In this document: piece by piece, positions 10,519-22,328 of the stretch
How positions within the stretch are numbered: position 1 is the first letter of the stretch
Layout: every line of letters starts with the position of its first letter
Assembly (NCBI GenBank): GCA_022393335.1
Contig: JAJEKB010021019.1
Coordinates: 1,203,372 to 1,267,371, forward strand
DNA length: 64,000 nt
Reading direction: 5' to 3'
DNA from: Macrotrachela quadricornifera
Taxonomy: Eukaryota; Rotifera; Eurotatoria; Philodinida; Philodinidae
Notes under the pieces: model-generated
Databases searched by the model: none
Told to the model about the DNA's origin: nothing
The model's input: the letters and a program-made list of their open reading frames with translations, nothing else
Position numbers and translations under genes: made by a program

Positions 10519-11581
10519 TTAACCCCTGTACGGCCGGAAGTTGCCAAATGGCAACATTTTACCAAAATCATCTTGGGATTTATCTCAAAGTTATGAGATG
10601 TGGTTCCTTAAGTGATTTGATAATTAATTACACGTATTTTATGGCAAACCTATGCCTTTTCAAGAAAGGAGAAAGCTATTATTGACGAGAGGGATGAATT
10701 CTCCTACCAACACCCAAAACAGCTTCAGAGTCGAATTGAGCTGTTTTCCATTTGTCCGAGCATTTGGCGGAAAAAGTAGCTAGTGGTTAATTTTCTTCTC
10801 TAAATCCATTATCTATTATACCAATAAGATGAATTTTTCATCTTACTCGAAGAACAGAGTGCAAGAATGTTGCCTTTTGGCAACATCCGGCCGTAAGGGC
10901 ACAAAAAGTTGAGAAAAGTGAATTGTTTTTTCGCGATGGAAGTCCAATAATTTGCTGTTGGTTTTTATCCGGATTGTCAAACAAAAGCATACTTTATTCA
11001 TCTGCCAATCTCTTTCAGCCTTAATGTGAAATATATTCCCATAATTCTTGAAAACTTTCTGAAATAGTGCAAATTTCACCTATCTTCCCTATATGAGCTA
11101 ACAGATTTGGCGAGATTCTAACAAGATTTACAGGATTTATAGCACATTATAGTATTCTTATTCGGACCACTATAACACATTACTAATATTGTCAAAATCA
11201 TACTAAATTCATTAGCTTTCATAAGGAAAACAGGTCAAATTTGCGCTATTTCGGAAAGTTTTCAAGAATTATGGGAATATATTTCACATTAAGGCTGAAA
11301 GAGATTGGCAGATGAATAAAGTATGCTTTTGTTTGACAATTCGGATAAAAACTAATAGCAAATTATTGGACTTCCATCGCGAAAAAATAATTCACTTTTC
11401 TCAACTTTTTGTGCCCTTACGGCTGGATGTTGCCAAAAGGCAACATGTCAGCATTCAGCTCAGTATCAGTTCTTTAAACCCTAAAATGTAATTCGGTAAC
11501 TCCCACATTTAAGAGACAAAGAATACATAGAAGAAGAATTCTTTGCTTGCTATCTTCTAGTAGCCGGCCGTAAAGGGTTAA
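10519..11581. mobile_element. piggyBac-like non-autonomous element flanked by TTAA
   Basis: The left end is TTAA (10519-10522) then CCCCTGTACGGCCGG. The right end is CCGGCCGTAAAGGG then TTAA (11578-11581). TTAA target sites with CCC-starting termini are the piggyBac hallmark. A subterminal palindrome TTGCCAAATGGCAA follows the left terminus. Inside, a second inverted repeat (about 10868-11103 against 11210-11446, roughly 236-bp arms, very similar) carries the same CCGGCCGTAAGGG and TTGCCTTTTGGCAA motifs facing inward, as if two elements had fused or inserted into each other. No transposase frame is present; the 78-codon minus-strand frame at 10843-11079 lies inside one arm. Confidence 0.7.
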
Positions 11582-11639
11582 ATTAAAACATAGCTCTTAA
11601 AATTCTGAACAAAACCTTATATAGTTGAAATGAAAAATT

Positions 11640-11815
11640 ACCAGGTCGAAACAGCCAGGTCGTAAACGATCGTGCGCAGAGAAATACGACCGTAAACCAC
11701 CGTATTACCTGTCTCAGTATTACGATCGTATATCACTGTGTCGTATACGAAGAAATACGGCGATATACGATCGTATCGTGAACGTATACAGACTCCGTAT
11801 TCGTCGACCCGAGCT
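11640..11815. repeat. CpG-rich TACGATCGTA-type repeat patch
   Basis: Words such as TACGATCGTAT, TACGACCGTA and GTCGTATACG recur with a loose period of about 35 bp in DNA otherwise poor in CG. No gene seen. Confidence 0.4.
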
Positions 11816-11944
11816 GCTTTAAATATATTTGAAAAAAAGACGAAAAATGAAGACATATAAAAAGTTGTAGAAACTAATGGATTCGACATCATGAAGGGTC
11901 ATGCTTAACATCTAATGTTTTCATCACTTTACTCGATTAAAAAA

Positions 11945-12060
11945 CAAAATATACCAAACGATGTAGCTAGAAAAGCTCTTCAATTTATATAAGACCAAAT
12001 TTTTTTATCGCAGCACCTTTTGTTTTTGAAAATAGACAAAATTTCAAGTACTCAAATTTC
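11945..12060. mobile_element. Degraded half-copy of the AAAAGCTNTACAATT MITE
   Basis: AAAATATACCAAACGATG followed by GAAAAGCTCTTCAATTTA matches the left arm of the copies at 2812 and 12333. I cannot find a convincing right arm. Confidence 0.4.
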
Positions 12061-12332
12061 GATCGTGTGAAAATAACCCAGGAGATTCAATCCAACCTGT
12101 AGATCCGATCATTTTCGGTCGGATTTCATCCTGTTTCCGATGTATCTTGACAAAATCCGGGTCGAAATCCGGTTGATGGAAATTCAACAAAAACCATGTC
12201 GGATCCAATAGAAATTATATAGATCTGACAGGATCCGACCAACCATGAATCTCCTGAGAAGATTGTTTCAGTAAAAGATAAATTCTTTTTTTCTTATTTC
12301 ATCTTCGTATTGCTTGTTATAGTTCGTAAAAA

Positions 12333-12590
12333 CGAAAAATAAAATATATCAAAAGATCTAATGTGAAAAGCTCTACAATTTACAAAGATTAATTATAAGA
12401 CAATTATATAAAAAATAATGAATGCATCTTGTATCAAAATAATGATGCCATTTTCTCACTATCGAAAGTCGATCACTCAAAGTTTTGTCCATTTTAACGA
12501 CAAAAATCACAACTATGAAACAACCGATCGTATGTAAATTGTAGAGCTTTTTAAGTTGCATCTATTGGTATATTTTCTTTTTTAATAGAG
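12333..12590. mobile_element. MITE copy 2 (same family as 2812-3055)
   Basis: The left arm (AAAATATATCAAAAGATC ... GAAAAGCTCTACAATTTACA) and the right arm (TGTAAATTGTAGAGCTTTTT ... ATTGGTATATTTTC) are inverted copies of about 50 bp around about 150 bp of non-coding DNA. Confidence 0.6.
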
Positions 12591-13061
12591 TGAAAAAAGT
12601 AATGAAAAAATTGAATGAAAAGTTCGATCCCTCATAATATTGCACCTATTAGTTTTCAGTTTTTTTTATAGTATATTTTCTTTTTTCATCTTTTTTCAAA
12701 CAGATTTAAAACAATTTTTTGTTTTAACTATGTATGGTTAATAGTCTAATTCATTCTGGAACACCCGATATATCCGAACGTACCAAAAATAAACTTAATT
12801 AAGGTTAGCGATATATGATAGGAATACTATTTTTTTCTATAATTGACTAATAGTTAGTTTATGGGTGAATTCATAAATATTCATTATTAAAAACTCAATT
12901 TTTATCACGGATTCAGTAGTAGAATATTTAGTTTAGTAAGTTATTTATTAATGAAGTGAAACAAAAATCAACTCGACACCTTTCTCTGTCAAAAGTTCTA
13001 ACTTCATCACATTTATATGACGAAATTACGATTTCATCAACCGATGTAACTTCGATATGAC

Positions 13062-13253
13062 ATATATGTCGGAGTTGACTTTAAAATTCAGTTGACTTTT
13101 AAAGGCAACTAGTTCACTTTAAAATATTTCAAAGTCAACTAGTTGAGTTTAAAATAAATTTCAAAGCCAACTAAATGAATTTAAAAGGCAACTAGTTTAC
13201 TTATAAATATTTTAAAGTCAACTGAATTTTAAAGTCAACTCCGACATATATAT
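13062..13253. mobile_element. Self-complementary MITE built on AGTTGACTTTAAAAT
   Basis: The outer 36 bp on each side (ATATATGTCGGAGTTGAC... inward) are essentially perfect inverted copies. The arms then continue imperfectly to the centre through repeated AAGTCAACTAGTT-type words, so the whole 192 bp can fold. No coding content. Confidence 0.75.
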
Positions 13254-14100
13254 ATACAAACTTTATTTAAATTTATTGGAAGAATAATAAAGAACATGAA
13301 AATAAACGATTTATTATAAATTATATTTACAAAAAATACTTAAATAATTGAATACTTAATAGTATTTTTTTATTATATAAATAGAATAGATATAATATCA
13401 TTGAGAGAAATAATTTCAATTAGTTTATAATAAATAAAACATTATTGTTTATCAATTGTTTCAACTATGAATATGTCAATATGTCAATTTATATTCAAAT
13501 TAATCAATTACATTTATAAGATTTATTTATTTAAATAAATGTAATATTTATTTAATTAAATATAAATAAATGTAATATTTATTTAATTAAATATAAATAT
13601 TATCATATTTATAGAGTAGACCAAAGAAAAACTAAATTAATAATCATTATTTGATCATTTACAAAGTAAAAATAATCAAAATGACTAAATACTATATTGA
13701 ATGATATTCGAACATTTCACTTTTCTAAATGATAAACCAATCTCTTGACTGTTACTTTGTGGCGATAAACATAACTATATCATTTTATTTAAAAATAAAA
13801 CAATGATTTTTTGACAAGATGATTATCGTTTTGTGTAAATGAACATTTAAAAATATGATTAGAAATTTTAATGTGAAATTTTCCTGCTCTTCCTTCCAGA
13901 CAGTTGCTGTTGGATATACGATCAGACGTAATATATAATCATTTTTCGATTTTATTTCTCTACATTCCAGACAATTGTCTTTTTATTAATAAATAAAACT
14001 TAATTAAAGTAGGATAATTATTAGAAAATATTTTAGAAGATATATAACCGTTCCTGAAAAGTTTTTACAAATCGTATTATATTAAATAAGAGAATAAATT
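13254..14100. other. Very AT-rich spacer
   Basis: A local duplication of TAATATTTATTTAATTAAAT occurs near 13540-13610. No gene is supported. Confidence 0.4.
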
Positions 14101-15054
14101 AATTCAATATCTAAATGAATTAATTTAGTATCTAAATAAACTAATCCACTGTCTAAATAAATTAATTTAGTATCTAATATTTTTTTTATTTTTTTTCTGA
14201 AAAATGTATTAATTTAGTATCTAATTGAATCAATTCAGTATCTAATAAATAAGTTAATTCAGTACCTAATTTAATGAATATATGTACAAAAAAGAAAGAA
14301 AATATTAAGATTTCTTGGCTTTCTTCGATGTTGTGTCCTTATTCATTTCAAGATTGGCACGCTTGTTAGCCTTGCTGAGTGGCACTCGAATGACATTTAA
14401 AGCCTTAGTGACTCTTGCAGGACGACTTCTAGCGACCTTGTAACCCAATTCCATTGTTTGTGCTGTGAGAGGATCTCGTATTCATAGCGGATTGCAAGAA
14501 CGATTAAATGTTTGCAGATATAGCTCTTTTGGAAATTATTACAGTTACAGGTGCTTTCTCTTCATTGAGTTTTGTTTTCGACAACGTTGATTTGCCAGGA
14601 ACTCGATTGATAATCCTTATTTCTTTCGTTCTTCTGCTCCCTCTTCTTATACACATAACATATGTATTGGGCTTTTCCTTCTCTCTCTTTCTAATATATT
14701 GAAATTGTCCTTTCTTGTGTGATCACCTATGGGACTTTCCATCTCATGGTTTGTTCCAAGTTTGCCATAACTATTTATAGTTGTGATTTAATTTCAATAA
14801 AGGAGAGTTAGGTAAAGAGAGTGAAAGTTAGACCTAACATGAATAGAAACTCAAATCAATTTAATCAGTTTAATTTGATTCAATTAAAACACTCAAGTGA
14901 AGAATTTACATTCAATAATTTACATTGAAATTTTCATTAAATTAGATACTGAATTAATTCAATTAGATACTAAATTAATACATTATTCGGAAAAAAATAA
15001 AAAAAAAGATTAGATACTAGATTAATTCATTTAGATACTGAGTTAATTCATACC
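14101..15054. mobile_element. About 1-kb element with internally repetitive TIRs (TTAATTTAGTATCTAA)
   Basis: The left arm (14101-14277) and right arm (about 14935-15054) are inverted copies. Each is a series of TTAATTTAGTATCTAAATGA-type words interrupted by a T-rich/A-rich tract and TGAAAAATGTATTAAT. The enclosed 650 bp has higher complexity and carries a short basic minus-strand frame (14305-14454) plus other broken basic frames. Confidence 0.5.
14305..14454 (-). CDS. Short basic open frame inside the TATCTAA-repeat element
   Basis: I do not recognise this. From ATG 14454 it would encode 49 residues, very basic, with VARSRPARVTK near the start and a lysine-rich TTSKKAKKS end. The frame is open nine codons further upstream and then stops. 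Neighbouring minus-strand stretches (14500-14760) are also basic but in different frames, suggesting the worn 3' end of a DNA-binding protein gene carried by the surrounding element. Length is too short to be sure it is coding. Confidence 0.25.
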   Translation of the reverse strand: MELGYKVARSRPARVTKALNVIRVPLSKANKRANLEMNKDTTSKKAKKS

Positions 15055-15063
15055 CATTAAATA

Positions 15064-15571
15064 ATAGGATAATAATTGATGCATTCATTTTATATATTGA
15101 TCTTCGATATTAATGATATGTTATCAACGATCAAGAAAATTATTTATTCTATAAAACAAGAACTAAAAATTAATATTATTTAAATATTCTTTAACAATCG
15201 ATATCACTTTGCTGTCAAAATCAAAACTCTTCTTATAAGAATTTATAATTAAATTTGCGAACAAGTGTCAGTCAATATACGCAATATCTGGAGAATAAAC
15301 AGAGTAATACCCTCACCTTCAAAATGAATTACTCCGTCTATTATCCAGATATTTCGGCTATTGATTCTCATTTGTTCGCAAATTTGAATATATATCCCCA
15401 TGACAAGAGTTTTGATTTTGTTAACAATGTGATAATGATTATTAAAGAGTATTTAAATAATATTCATTTGTAGTTATTTCTTTATATAATAAATCATTTT
15501 TTTGATCGTTGATAACATGTCATTGATATTGAAGATTAATACATTGAATAACTAAGTCAATTATTATCCTA
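15064..15571. mobile_element. Near-complete 508-bp palindrome (foldback element)
   Basis: The outer ends TAGGATAATAATTGA (15064) and TCAATTATTATCCTA (15571) are inverted. The match continues inward through GTTATCAACGATCAA, CAAAATCAAAACTCTT, AAATTTGCGAACAA and AATATCTGGA down to a loop of about 15 bp around 15311-15326. The arms are about 245 bp with scattered mismatches. The 72-codon plus frame at 15255-15473 spans the hairpin and is not a gene. Confidence 0.8.
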
Positions 15572-17902
15572 TAGTTTCATATAATATGATTTGTACGAGC
15601 ATTTCGTACAAGATACTACTGTAGTTGATAACAAGTGGAGTTCCAAATCTGTTTTTCAAACTTGCATAGATTTTTGAAGAAAATAGTCAGTGCAAGTTTT
15701 AAGTAGAAGTTTATTGTCTAATCCTCCATTATAGATAGACGCAAAATAAAAATCATTTTCGGTGTTTTGCAATTATTCTATTTCGACTAAAGATTCATTG
15801 CAAATGTCTATCTATGAAACTAAAATAATAATTCTTTTAAAAATACTTCAGTAAAATATATTCTAGAGAATATAAATATGTCAGTTACATATTTTAGTTC
15901 TAAACGAGCTGTAATGATAAATTTTTTTCTATATAAAAAATAAAATAGTATATAGTTTTATTATAATAAAAGATTGTTCGATTTATCTTTGATTAATTAA
16001 TATTTAAATTATCTATTAATTGTTTAACTATTATTAATAATAATATTCCTATAAAAAAGAATTAATTTATTTTATATATGTTAAATTGAATATAATATGT
16101 TTTGTAATGATAAATAAAATAATAAACATAGACGAAAAAATTGTTTTTTATTTAAATAACTATGTAAAACGATATTATTCAATGAATTTAAATATGCACA
16201 GACTTTAATATATAAACGGTATATTTGAGTAACATATTGAGGGAAATATTTATTATTTGTGCGTATTAAATTCTATATGAAAATATAATATAAATATGGA
16301 CAAATGTGTTCTCAATATCATCATAAACATTGATTAACTAACGAATACGCTACGTCGAATGGTCACATTTCTCATTGAGTTAATGAGCTCTATTCAAAAA
16401 AGCAGAAAATACATGATGAAAAGCTAAAAAATTTGCATAAAACTGTTTTTCTTCTAATTTTAATTTTTCTTGTTAAAGTGATAAAAAGTTTGAAGGATTA
16501 AAGTTGACCTGTGTGAAAAGTAAATTTTATTTAACACAAAATAAATTCGATTTTATTTTATTCATATTTTTGAAATTGTTCTACATCAATTGTTGAGATA
16601 TTCACGGTACATATTCTACTTGAATATTTTATTTTTTAAATACACTTTATTAAATGAATAAAAACTAAAATACAAAAGATAATCTATTGAATGTGCCACA
16701 CCAATTAATTATTTATGTTTAACAAGAGATATTTATCTTTTATTTTTACAATATTTTATTAAACTATAAAGATAAATGGAATAAGTTTATTTAATTATAT
16801 GAATATAACGAAAGGGCTAGAATAAATGTACCTGTCAGTATTTTCCGAATATTTCTATCAAATAGTAACGTGTATACTTGATTGTTTTTCAAAAGATAGT
16901 CCGTGCAATTCTCCACAAACTTTTTATGAAAAGATCTATTTCAATGAATAACTATGGAATTATGTCTAATTAGCACAACAATGCTTGAAAATGACCTACT
17001 TTCAATGAAATTATTTTCATATTAGAGAATTTGCGCTGCTCTATCGACCGAATATAAAAAGACTAAACAGATCATTTTATAGTCCATGAAAAATTCTATC
17101 GGTTTATCGGCTACGTTTTTGTGATATACTGTCACTTGACTTGAAAAAAATATTTTCTTTGTTTCTCTCTATTTACTTTCTCAGAATTTTCCACTAGATT
17201 CATCACAACTTTATCTTTCTTATGTTAAATTGAAAATCATTACATATTTAGATTTATTATTAAGTGGAATGAAAATATTTTCTCTACCATTTAGATACAA
17301 TCAGAATGTTGTAAAGTATTTTTTGTAATGTTCTCAAGGTATATAAGAAGAACAACCAATAGTTCCAATTTGTTATTTATAGAAGACTGACCAATGGAAC
17401 CTCGAAATCGTATTTAAATATCTTTTGGGCTCTAGAAGAAAAAGTACATTTGAAAGCAGCGAAAACTTGAATAAAAACAAGATTTTGTATGTTGTGCTAA
17501 ATGGAATAAAATCATTAATTTTATAAAAATTAATGTTCGAAAGTATGTCATTTCGAAATATTGTAGTGTTAATCGGATATATTTCTATAGTTATTCGTTG
17601 AAACAGATCTTTTCATACAGTTTTTATAGAGAATTATACGAATTATCTTTTGAAAAAAAAATCAATTATATACGTCTTCATTTGATAGAAATATTCGAAA
17701 AATACTCATCTAACCTTTTTAAAATGAATCTTATATAATCTTGGCATATGAGAATAAAATAAATCTTGTCGTTTTATTTTATTATTATTTAATTAGTTGA
17801 AGTACAGAATAGGAAATAATATTACTCAAGGAGAGTAACGCTATATATAATTCCAAACAAAGTAGATAGTGAAGTTTGTACCAAATGAAAACTGATGATG
17901 AT
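15572..17902. other. AT-rich gene-free DNA
   Basis: No open frame of interest. A region near 16380-16600 weakly follows the interior of the MITE at 2812-3055 (TGAAAAGCT..., TTTTTCTTCTA..., CTGTGTGAAAA), possibly an old copy. Confidence 0.35.
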
Positions 17903-17903
17903 C

Positions 17904-20116
17904 CAGTGAAAAACAAATAATGACTAAAATTGATTATAAATCAATTATAATCCGCCAAAAAATTTCAACTTATTTAGATTTTAATTGCTATTTTAATCCA
18001 CATAATTTTGATTAAAAAACATGAAAATGAATTTATAACTAGATTATACTTTAATAAAAAGTTCAATTTTAATCTAACAAATTTACCAATTAAATTCAAT
18101 AAAATCCAAAGGATAACATTATGTAAATTATATCAAACTACATCACAACAGATGATACTGTCCAAATGGTGAACATTGCGGAAAAATCGACGATAGTATC
18201 GCACTTTAACAGGCCGATTATTCGTGCGATCTGCCATGATAAAATAGTTCAATTTGACGATTTTTATCTATTTTTTCACAGATTTTTGCAACAAATCACG
18301 ATTTATTGAAATTTTTTCTTTATCAATAGACGTTATCTATACTCTCATGAATATATCATCATAGATATATCCCTGTGAGTGTAGTACTGTTCCTAAACAT
18401 TCATGAATATACTACAGTTAACCCGATTAGTTCCATCGCACTAAATTTAGTACGGTTTCTTTGTTTCGTAATTTTTTTAAAACTGGCACACAATACAAGA
18501 TATCGAGATGCAGTTTTGTTTATGATATAGAAGAGATTTTGGTAAATGCATTTATGAGAATTATAACGCTGATGAGATCACTTAGGTGATACATGTTATG
18601 GGTTTTTGAGCCACTAACTGTAAAAGGTGGATTGATAATGCTCATTTGTGTAACCAAAAATATTTTGGTTTTTGCTGGTGGAAATCACGTTAAGAGTGTT
18701 TCCTAATAGTATTCCAAAGGTTGATTTTGCAGTGGCTCCCAATCAAGTTTTGATACATATCCATACGCCTACAGCGATGATCAAATAGTGTCTTTGTCAT
18801 CCCAGTGAGAAAGTGCGAGTATAGGTCTAAAATGACTTTGAAGAGTTTTTGAAATTTTTTGATGATAAGATTCACAATACATATTGGGGATATTAAATAT
18901 GAAATCTGAAAAACATTTCTGCCATTGAATCAAGTATGAGTCTGAAAGAGTTAAATTGTCGATCAATCGCGATTTAATCAGCGACTTTTTCCAAAATCGG
19001 CATCAATCGTGAATGTCTTGCAAAATCGTAATGAATCGTCGAAATCAAGATGATTTTGTTGACATGAATATCTGTTCATCTGTATAAGGCAAACTTCTAC
19101 CGATTCTGATATTGCAAAATTTGAGATAAAAACGGAACAATACCTGACCTCATATTATTAATATTGAATCATACTAAGTAAAACTATTATCATAGCACAC
19201 TGAATACTTCTAAGACGTCAAGATAATATTGAAGGTAACTTCTAGTTTCTGCTGCACATAATCTAAAAAAGTTGTCTAAAAAAAACTTAATGGATTAAAA
19301 TTAGTTGATTTTGATTTCTTAGCTGTATGTATCAAAGTAAAATTCTAAGTTTTATATGTAAAGTTTCTCCTTACATATACCGTTTTGTGTTTTTACTGTA
19401 TATAATCGATTAAATTTGATCAATAATAATAACTTCCTCATCATTTTCAAGTTAAAACTTTCACAGGAATAAAGTAAGATACATTCTTTGTTCCGATACA
19501 CACAGCAAATTTTTGAGAGAAGATCGATGTCAACTGTTTACTAGGTATTAAATATGCAAGAAGATGAGATATGTTGAAGATATGATGGACTGTAATAGAT
19601 TTTTCACTATGTTAACTGATTAAAGTTTATTATGGTGCAACGAATTTTATTATCTAATAAATCAGAATCAGTACAAAAAAATGAAAGATAGGTTGGTCAA
19701 AGTCAAACACATAATGTATAGATAAAATTCTGCTATCAGCTGATTTTACAATGATTTGTACAGTTAAACGAATGAAAACGTCATTCTATTTGTTTATCTC
19801 GTAGTTTGGATCCAACTGAAGTACTTGTTTTGACTTTGACATTAGCCCATATCTGATTAAACATCAGATAATTGATTAAAAATCGAAAATCTGATTTGAT
19901 GTGATGGAAGATTTTAATTGATTTTCGAAAATGATAGTCGATCATACATATAAATCTGATTTTCAATCAGATAATCGATTATAATCTTCAAAAAATGATT
20001 AAACTTTTAATCAATTATTGAATCATAATCAATTTTAATTGGATTTTTCTAAAAAATAGGATTAAGTTGATAATAATAAAAAATAATCGCGACTTATGAT
20101 TAAATAGTTTTCACTG
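17904..20116 (-). mobile_element. Decayed hAT-like DNA transposon
   Basis: The ends are CAGTGAAAA (17904) and TTTTCACTG (ending 20116), a hAT-style CAGTG terminus pair. Subterminal regions on both sides are crowded with TTGATTA/TAATCAA words. On the minus strand at about 18600-18740 a stop-interrupted frame reads PLQNQPLEYY, then FPPAKTKIFLVTQ, then MSIINPPFTVSG, which follows the layout of the hAT C-terminal dimerisation region (PLEYW...FP.LA...S...FS.SG). The preceding frames (18690-18966) continue in other phases. The 8-bp flanks do not match. Assignment is inferred from motif layout only. Confidence 0.4.
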
Positions 20117-22328
20117 GACTCTATCCCAATACAAGATACGATCATAGTACATGATCATAAATTCTTAGATTTTAACTTGTTTGATCCAATAGTATGCATG
20201 ATCAAAACAAATGAATTGTAATGGAAGTACTTGAAAGTAGATGGTAGTAAACATAGTACTGAATCTTTGTTACTTTTCGCTTTTGCCATTATTCTTTATT
20301 AGATTCATTAGGAAAGCATACTACAAAATTATCTGTATTTTAACCAGAGATGGATTTATCCAACTCCGACTTCGAGTTATTTTCAGAGTTGACGCATATG
20401 CTAGATCAGAGTTGGAGTAGAATTTTTGAAAATAGGCACGGAGTGATTTGGATTTGGATCGGTAGTCACTCGAAGTTGCCCATTTTAGATATTAAGACCA
20501 TGAATAAAGATGGAGACTGAGATAGAATGAATGGCAACATCAAAGAGAGGTATAAACACTACTATTGTAATGGTGATATACATTTTAGAGTGCAATCTGT
20601 ACTGGTACTTCTGTAACCCTCTTTTTTCTAATTGTATACATTCTCTCAAGTCAGTTTATTAAAAAAAATAGGAATTTGTTTTCGACGTTGATATTAGATT
20701 TTAATCAAAACATAAAGTGATGATATTAGTAGTGCATCATAATATTTTTAAAGTACATATAAGCACAAGAATGATCAGTTAGTAATGTTGCTTCGGATCG
20801 GTGAGGTTAATCGGCAAGAAGATCCTTCAATAGATGCAAAGCTGATGGGTCTTTGTAGAAAGTTACACAGAGCTATCAAAAATATTTGTCTAATAACTGA
20901 CTATGGTAAATGGAAGTTAACGTTTTTCATACACAAAGCAAAAAAAGTTGTTTTAAAGAACATTTTGTCATATACTTCATAGTTTACATTAGGAGTAAAG
21001 GCAGGTGATATTTAATGATTAATTACACATATCGAGACATCGAGACTGACTACGGAAGTTTATATACTTAACTATAAGAAATCATATTCTATACTAAAAG
21101 GAATATTATTTGATGAAGTAGTTTGAGAATAATATTTTGAAATTTTTTCCAAGTCGTAATCTTTAACATGGATATAATAAATAAGGTTTATTCTATGAAG
21201 AAATGAGTTAAAATAACGATTATCATTTATATATGAATCATAGATAGGAATATTTGTATAAAACGATCATCACCTAAGAATGGATATTTGTTTCGTAGCT
21301 TTCATGTGATCAAAAAGATTATCAGATACAATATAATCAAAATCAAAATTATTTTCAGTGGTAATCATACTAAAATTTTTTTCAGAAAAGGGTCAGTGAA
21401 TCCGTAGGAAGAGTACTACTTGTGTATACATGCAAGGTTAAACGTTAGAAAGAGAGTATTTCTCTATTCGATCACGCTCTAGTAGTAAAACTTCTACCAT
21501 TCGAAAGAGAACTTAATCTTACATTTAATTAAGTACATTCTATGCTTCACATAAGTTTGAGTAAAAAGATTGCAAATAAATTGTCCTGTGTTCGTATACA
21601 CTTTGAAAGACATTTTTTTTAGAATGTGCATTATTCATTAGAACTCTTTATCTGCTTTCTCATTCGATGTAGTACTAAATCATACTTATTCTCACATTCG
21701 ACTCACCATATGAAAATTCATCTCAAGAGTCCTATACCAAAAATGAAATCATGGTAATGGTAGCTAGACTCATCCGCCACCTTCACTCTCAAAATCAGCC
21801 AGAATTTTATTGTAAGATTCGACTAATAATTAAAATTTCTTTTTAATACATACCTACACATATGCAGTACGAAGTAAAAAGAAAGCAGAGTAAAACTAAA
21901 GAAATAAGTTAGAAAATAGGGACGTGAGAAACACGAGCCATTTTTTCGTTGTGCTGTTATATAACGGTATCTATGTGAGAAAAAATTTGTTTTGTTGTGA
22001 ATATACGAGACAGAACGAAAGAAAATCTATTTTTCTTGACATATCTAGCAACAGAATGGAAAAAGTGATTCATGTTTCTTCCACGTCTAATGTTGTTTAG
22101 GTTGCACAATACTTTTAAAAAATTCATTTTGCAATGTGAGTAACTCTCAAAAGCACCAGTTCACAACATATTCATATTTGACAACGATTTTGCAATTGTT
22201 TTATTGAAAGGTATACAAAAGAAAATACAAATATTTTTCATCGCTCAAAATTTAACAATTCATTTTTTTTCCTTCAAACATCAGAGAACGAGCACGTTCG
22301 TTCTTCATACTTGTCATCTATTGTTGTT
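20117..22328. other. Gene-free upstream region of the F-box gene
   Basis: Nothing supported. The last 300 bp contain pyrimidine-rich stretches but no clear TATA or initiator element. Confidence 0.35.

Noticed and set aside
10843..11079. 78-codon minus-strand frame
   Set aside because: It lies inside one arm of the TTAA element's inner inverted repeat and has no protein-like features.
15255..15473. 72-codon plus-strand frame
   Set aside because: It runs across the loop of the 508-bp palindrome.
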